A DNA stretch of 14,402 nt from Alistipes sp. UBA928. Its GTDB lineage: Bacteria; Bacteroidota; Bacteroidia; Bacteroidales; Rikenellaceae. The position numbers were made by a program, and so were the translations under genes. This document shows positions 12,820 through 14,402 of the stretch, piece after piece. Location: positions 1 to 14,402 of the forward strand of contig DBDQ01000086.1 of assembly GCA_002293665.1 (NCBI GenBank). Reading direction: 5' to 3'. The notes under the pieces are model-generated. The model did not search any database and was not told where the DNA came from. It saw only the letters and a list, made by a program, of their open reading frames with translations. The number at the start of each line of letters is the position of its first letter. Positions within the stretch are counted from its first letter, which is position 1.

Positions 12820-13716
12820 ATGTTTGAAATTACAGACGAATTGAAAGAACGGATCGCCGCCGCGATGTTCGCCGGGCGCGACAATTTCAGCGGATCGGAC
12901 GCCGCCTATGCCACTTCGCTGGGCATCAACAAATCGGTTTACAGCACCCTCAAGAACGGCAAGCGCGAGGGCCTACTCACGGCGGCCAAGTGGCTCAATC
13001 TCGCCCGCCAGCTCTCGATCCCGACCTCCGGGCGAGTGTGGAACGCGGCCCGTACCGAGGTGTTCGAGCAGATCGAGGAGGAGATACTGTTTTGCAAAGA
13101 GCACTCCAAGAGCATGATCTTCGTCGACGACTGCGGCATCGGTAAAACGTTTACGGCGAAATATCTGAGCCAAAGCCTGCAAAACTGCTTTTATATCGAC
13201 TGCTCCCAGAGCAAGAATGCCCGAGAGTTCATCCGGGCGTTGGCCCGGACGATCGGCGTCGATTCGACGGGCAAGATGGCTGCCGTCAAGGCCGACGTGA
13301 AATACTGTCTCAACTACCTGCCGGCGCCGGTGGTGGTGTGCGACGAGGCGGGTGATCTGAGCCAAGAGGCATGGCTCGACCTCAAGGAGTTTTGGAACGC
13401 CACGCCCGGGTGCGGGTGGTATCTGATGGGCGCCCAGGGACTGAGGGCCAGAATAGACCGGGGTCGTGAGAACAAACGGGTCGGCTTCGCAGAGATGTTT
13501 TCGCGCCTGGGCGAGAATTACAGTAGCGCCGTGCCGACCGACCGTGCCGAAAAGCTGACGTTTTACCGTAAGCTGATCACCGATGTGCTGTCGGTCAACA
13601 TGGCCGACAAAGAGCAACTGAAACTCATTCTCAACAAATGCCTCAAGGTCGATAAGGACACGGGGCACATCGGGGGCCTGCGCCGCGCCGAGAGTCTGCT
13701 AATTCTCAATTCGTAA
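12820..13716 (+). CDS. MuB-like transposition ATPase (HTH plus AAA+)
   Basis: This is the target-selection partner of the transposase: MuB-type ATPases coat target DNA and deliver it to the transpososome. The 298-aa protein (MuB is 312 aa) has an N-terminal helix-turn-helix (about 8-65, DAAYATSLGINKSVYSTLKN) as in MuB and an AAA+ domain. The Walker A region reads DDCGIGKT (103-110), lacking the usual first Gly. Walker B is VVVCDEAG with D175/E176, followed by a sensor-like YLMGAQG (201-207). A helical C-terminal part carries GLRRAESLL. It lies 17 bp after the transposase gene and 6 bp before the next. Confidence 0.88.
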   Translation: MFEITDELKERIAAAMFAGRDNFSGSDAAYATSLGINKSVYSTLKNGKREGLLTAAKWLNLARQLSIPTSGRVWNAARTEVFEQIEEEILFCKEHSKSMIFVDDCGIGKTFTAKYLSQSLQNCFYIDCSQSKNAREFIRALARTIGVDSTGKMAAVKADVKYCLNYLPAPVVVCDEAGDLSQEAWLDLKEFWNATPGCGWYLMGAQGLRARIDRGRENKRVGFAEMFSRLGENYSSAVPTDRAEKLTFYRKLITDVLSVNMADKEQLKLILNKCLKVDKDTGHIGGLRRAESLLILNS

Positions 13717-13722
13717 CCTCTC

Positions 13723-14373
13723 GTGGCTGAAGATAAAAAACCTGCACGCCGGGGCCGGACGACCCGGAACCTGTACGACCGCAAGCCCTCGAAGATCGTG
13801 AGCGTCGCCAACCCCATACTGGGGGAGGCTATCGGCGAGGCCGAGCAGACGGGGTGCTGGTTTGTCTACGGCCCCGAAAAGAACGGTAAGACGACCCTCG
13901 CGCTGATGCTGGCGCAAACACTCTCCTCGGATGAGCAGCGGGTCGCCTACATCTCGGGTGAAGAGGGGCTGGATAAGAGTTTCACGGATGCCTGCCGTCG
14001 GGCGGGGATCACCGTCGAGGACAAAATAGTGTGGGAGGATTACATGAGCATCACCGATATCGTGGAGTGCTACTCCAGGCCGAAAGGGCCGCGAATAATC
14101 TTCATCGACAATCTCACGGTGTACCAGGACGAGATCACGCCCAAGGAGTTAAAAAAGACGCTCATCGACGCGCTGCCGGGGCGGCTCATAGTGCTGATCG
14201 GCCACGAAGAACGGGGCCTGCCTTACCCGGCGGTGGCGCGGATGGCCAGCAAGATCGCAAAGGTCATCTTCCACGTCCAGGGTCTGCGGTCGTCCATCGT
14301 GAGCCGCTTCGGCCCGGGCGGGGAGATCGTCATCGACGAGGAACGGGCGGAATTGTATTGGGGAACAAATTAA
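13723..14373 (+). CDS. RecA-like P-loop ATPase of the early operon
   Basis: The 216-aa product has a Walker A motif GPEKNGKT (50-57) in FVYGPEKNGKTTLA, a Walker B strand PRIIFIDN (123-130), and the short, single-domain build of RecA/RadA/RepA-like ATPases (AAA_25 type). The GTG start at 13723, 6 bp after the MuB-like stop, is the only reasonable one; no Shine-Dalgarno is visible. It may help replicate or remodel DNA after transposition, or load a helicase, which is inference from its position. The DNA after its stop (14374-14402) holds nothing recognisable. Confidence 0.8.
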   Translation: MAEDKKPARRGRTTRNLYDRKPSKIVSVANPILGEAIGEAEQTGCWFVYGPEKNGKTTLALMLAQTLSSDEQRVAYISGEEGLDKSFTDACRRAGITVEDKIVWEDYMSITDIVECYSRPKGPRIIFIDNLTVYQDEITPKELKKTLIDALPGRLIVLIGHEERGLPYPAVARMASKIAKVIFHVQGLRSSIVSRFGPGGEIVIDEERAELYWGTN

Positions 14374-14402
14374 ATCGCAAGGTTCAAGACCAGTTAAGTT
14401 TA

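Larger units (their letters stand above)
6721..14402 (+). mobile_element. Left part of a Mu-like transposable prophage (right end outside the window)
   Basis: The gene order is leftward repressor-like gene, divergent early operon starting with an antirepressor-like gene, small genes, DDE transposase, MuB-like AAA+ ATPase and a further ATPase. This is the left-end plan of Mu-like phages. A repeat-rich gene-free stretch separates it from the host transporter gene, as in a transposase-binding end. No structural genes, portal or tail genes appear, because the window ends in the early region. The left boundary at 6721 is a guess; any position from 6661 to about 7190 is possible. Whether the element is intact cannot be judged here. 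Confidence 0.8.

Overview
The window looks like a G+C-rich member of the Bacteroidota. The evidence is the -33/-7 promoters of the TTTG...TAnnTTTG type, weak or absent Shine-Dalgarno sequences, and short lipoprotein leaders typical of the phylum. An Alistipes-like (Rikenellaceae) host is a guess from base composition and gene style; no database was searched. It has two parts: host chromosome (1 to about 6,720) and the left end of a Mu-like transposable prophage (about 6,720 to the right edge), whose right end is not in the window.

Host part. A membrane-anchored sensor histidine kinase with a TPR-like N-terminal region, cut by the window edge, overlaps by ATGA a response regulator of NtrC architecture (REC, AAA+, Fis-type HTH). 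The regulator's GAFTGA loop is degenerate. Next is a three-gene envelope run: a His/Arg/Pro-rich lipoprotein, an outer-membrane beta-barrel protein and a collagen-like Gly-X-Y lipoprotein. Two tandem TGTGATTTCACA palindromes and a -24/-12-like box precede it, and a perfect 10-bp-stem terminator closes it. A sodium-coupled transporter of the NSS family follows, with its own consensus promoter.

Prophage part. After the transporter come about 650 bp without a credible gene but full of short direct repeats and palindromes, as expected for a Mu-type end with transposase and repressor sites. A leftward repressor-like gene and a rightward early operon diverge around a perfect 13-bp inverted repeat lying between the -33 and -7 boxes of the early promoter. 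The early operon begins with a BRO-N antirepressor-like gene, continues with five small genes of unknown function, then a 693-aa DDE transposase (MuA-like), a 298-aa HTH plus AAA+ ATPase (MuB-like) and a 216-aa RecA-like ATPase.

The most unusual place is 10,185-10,695. Two near-identical G+C-rich hairpins, 481 bp apart, each about 25-28 nt upstream of an ATG, bracket a leftward 108-aa gene of unknown function and a short piece that repeats the transposase's catalytic-glutamate motif. This looks like an accessory cassette inserted directly upstream of the transposase gene.
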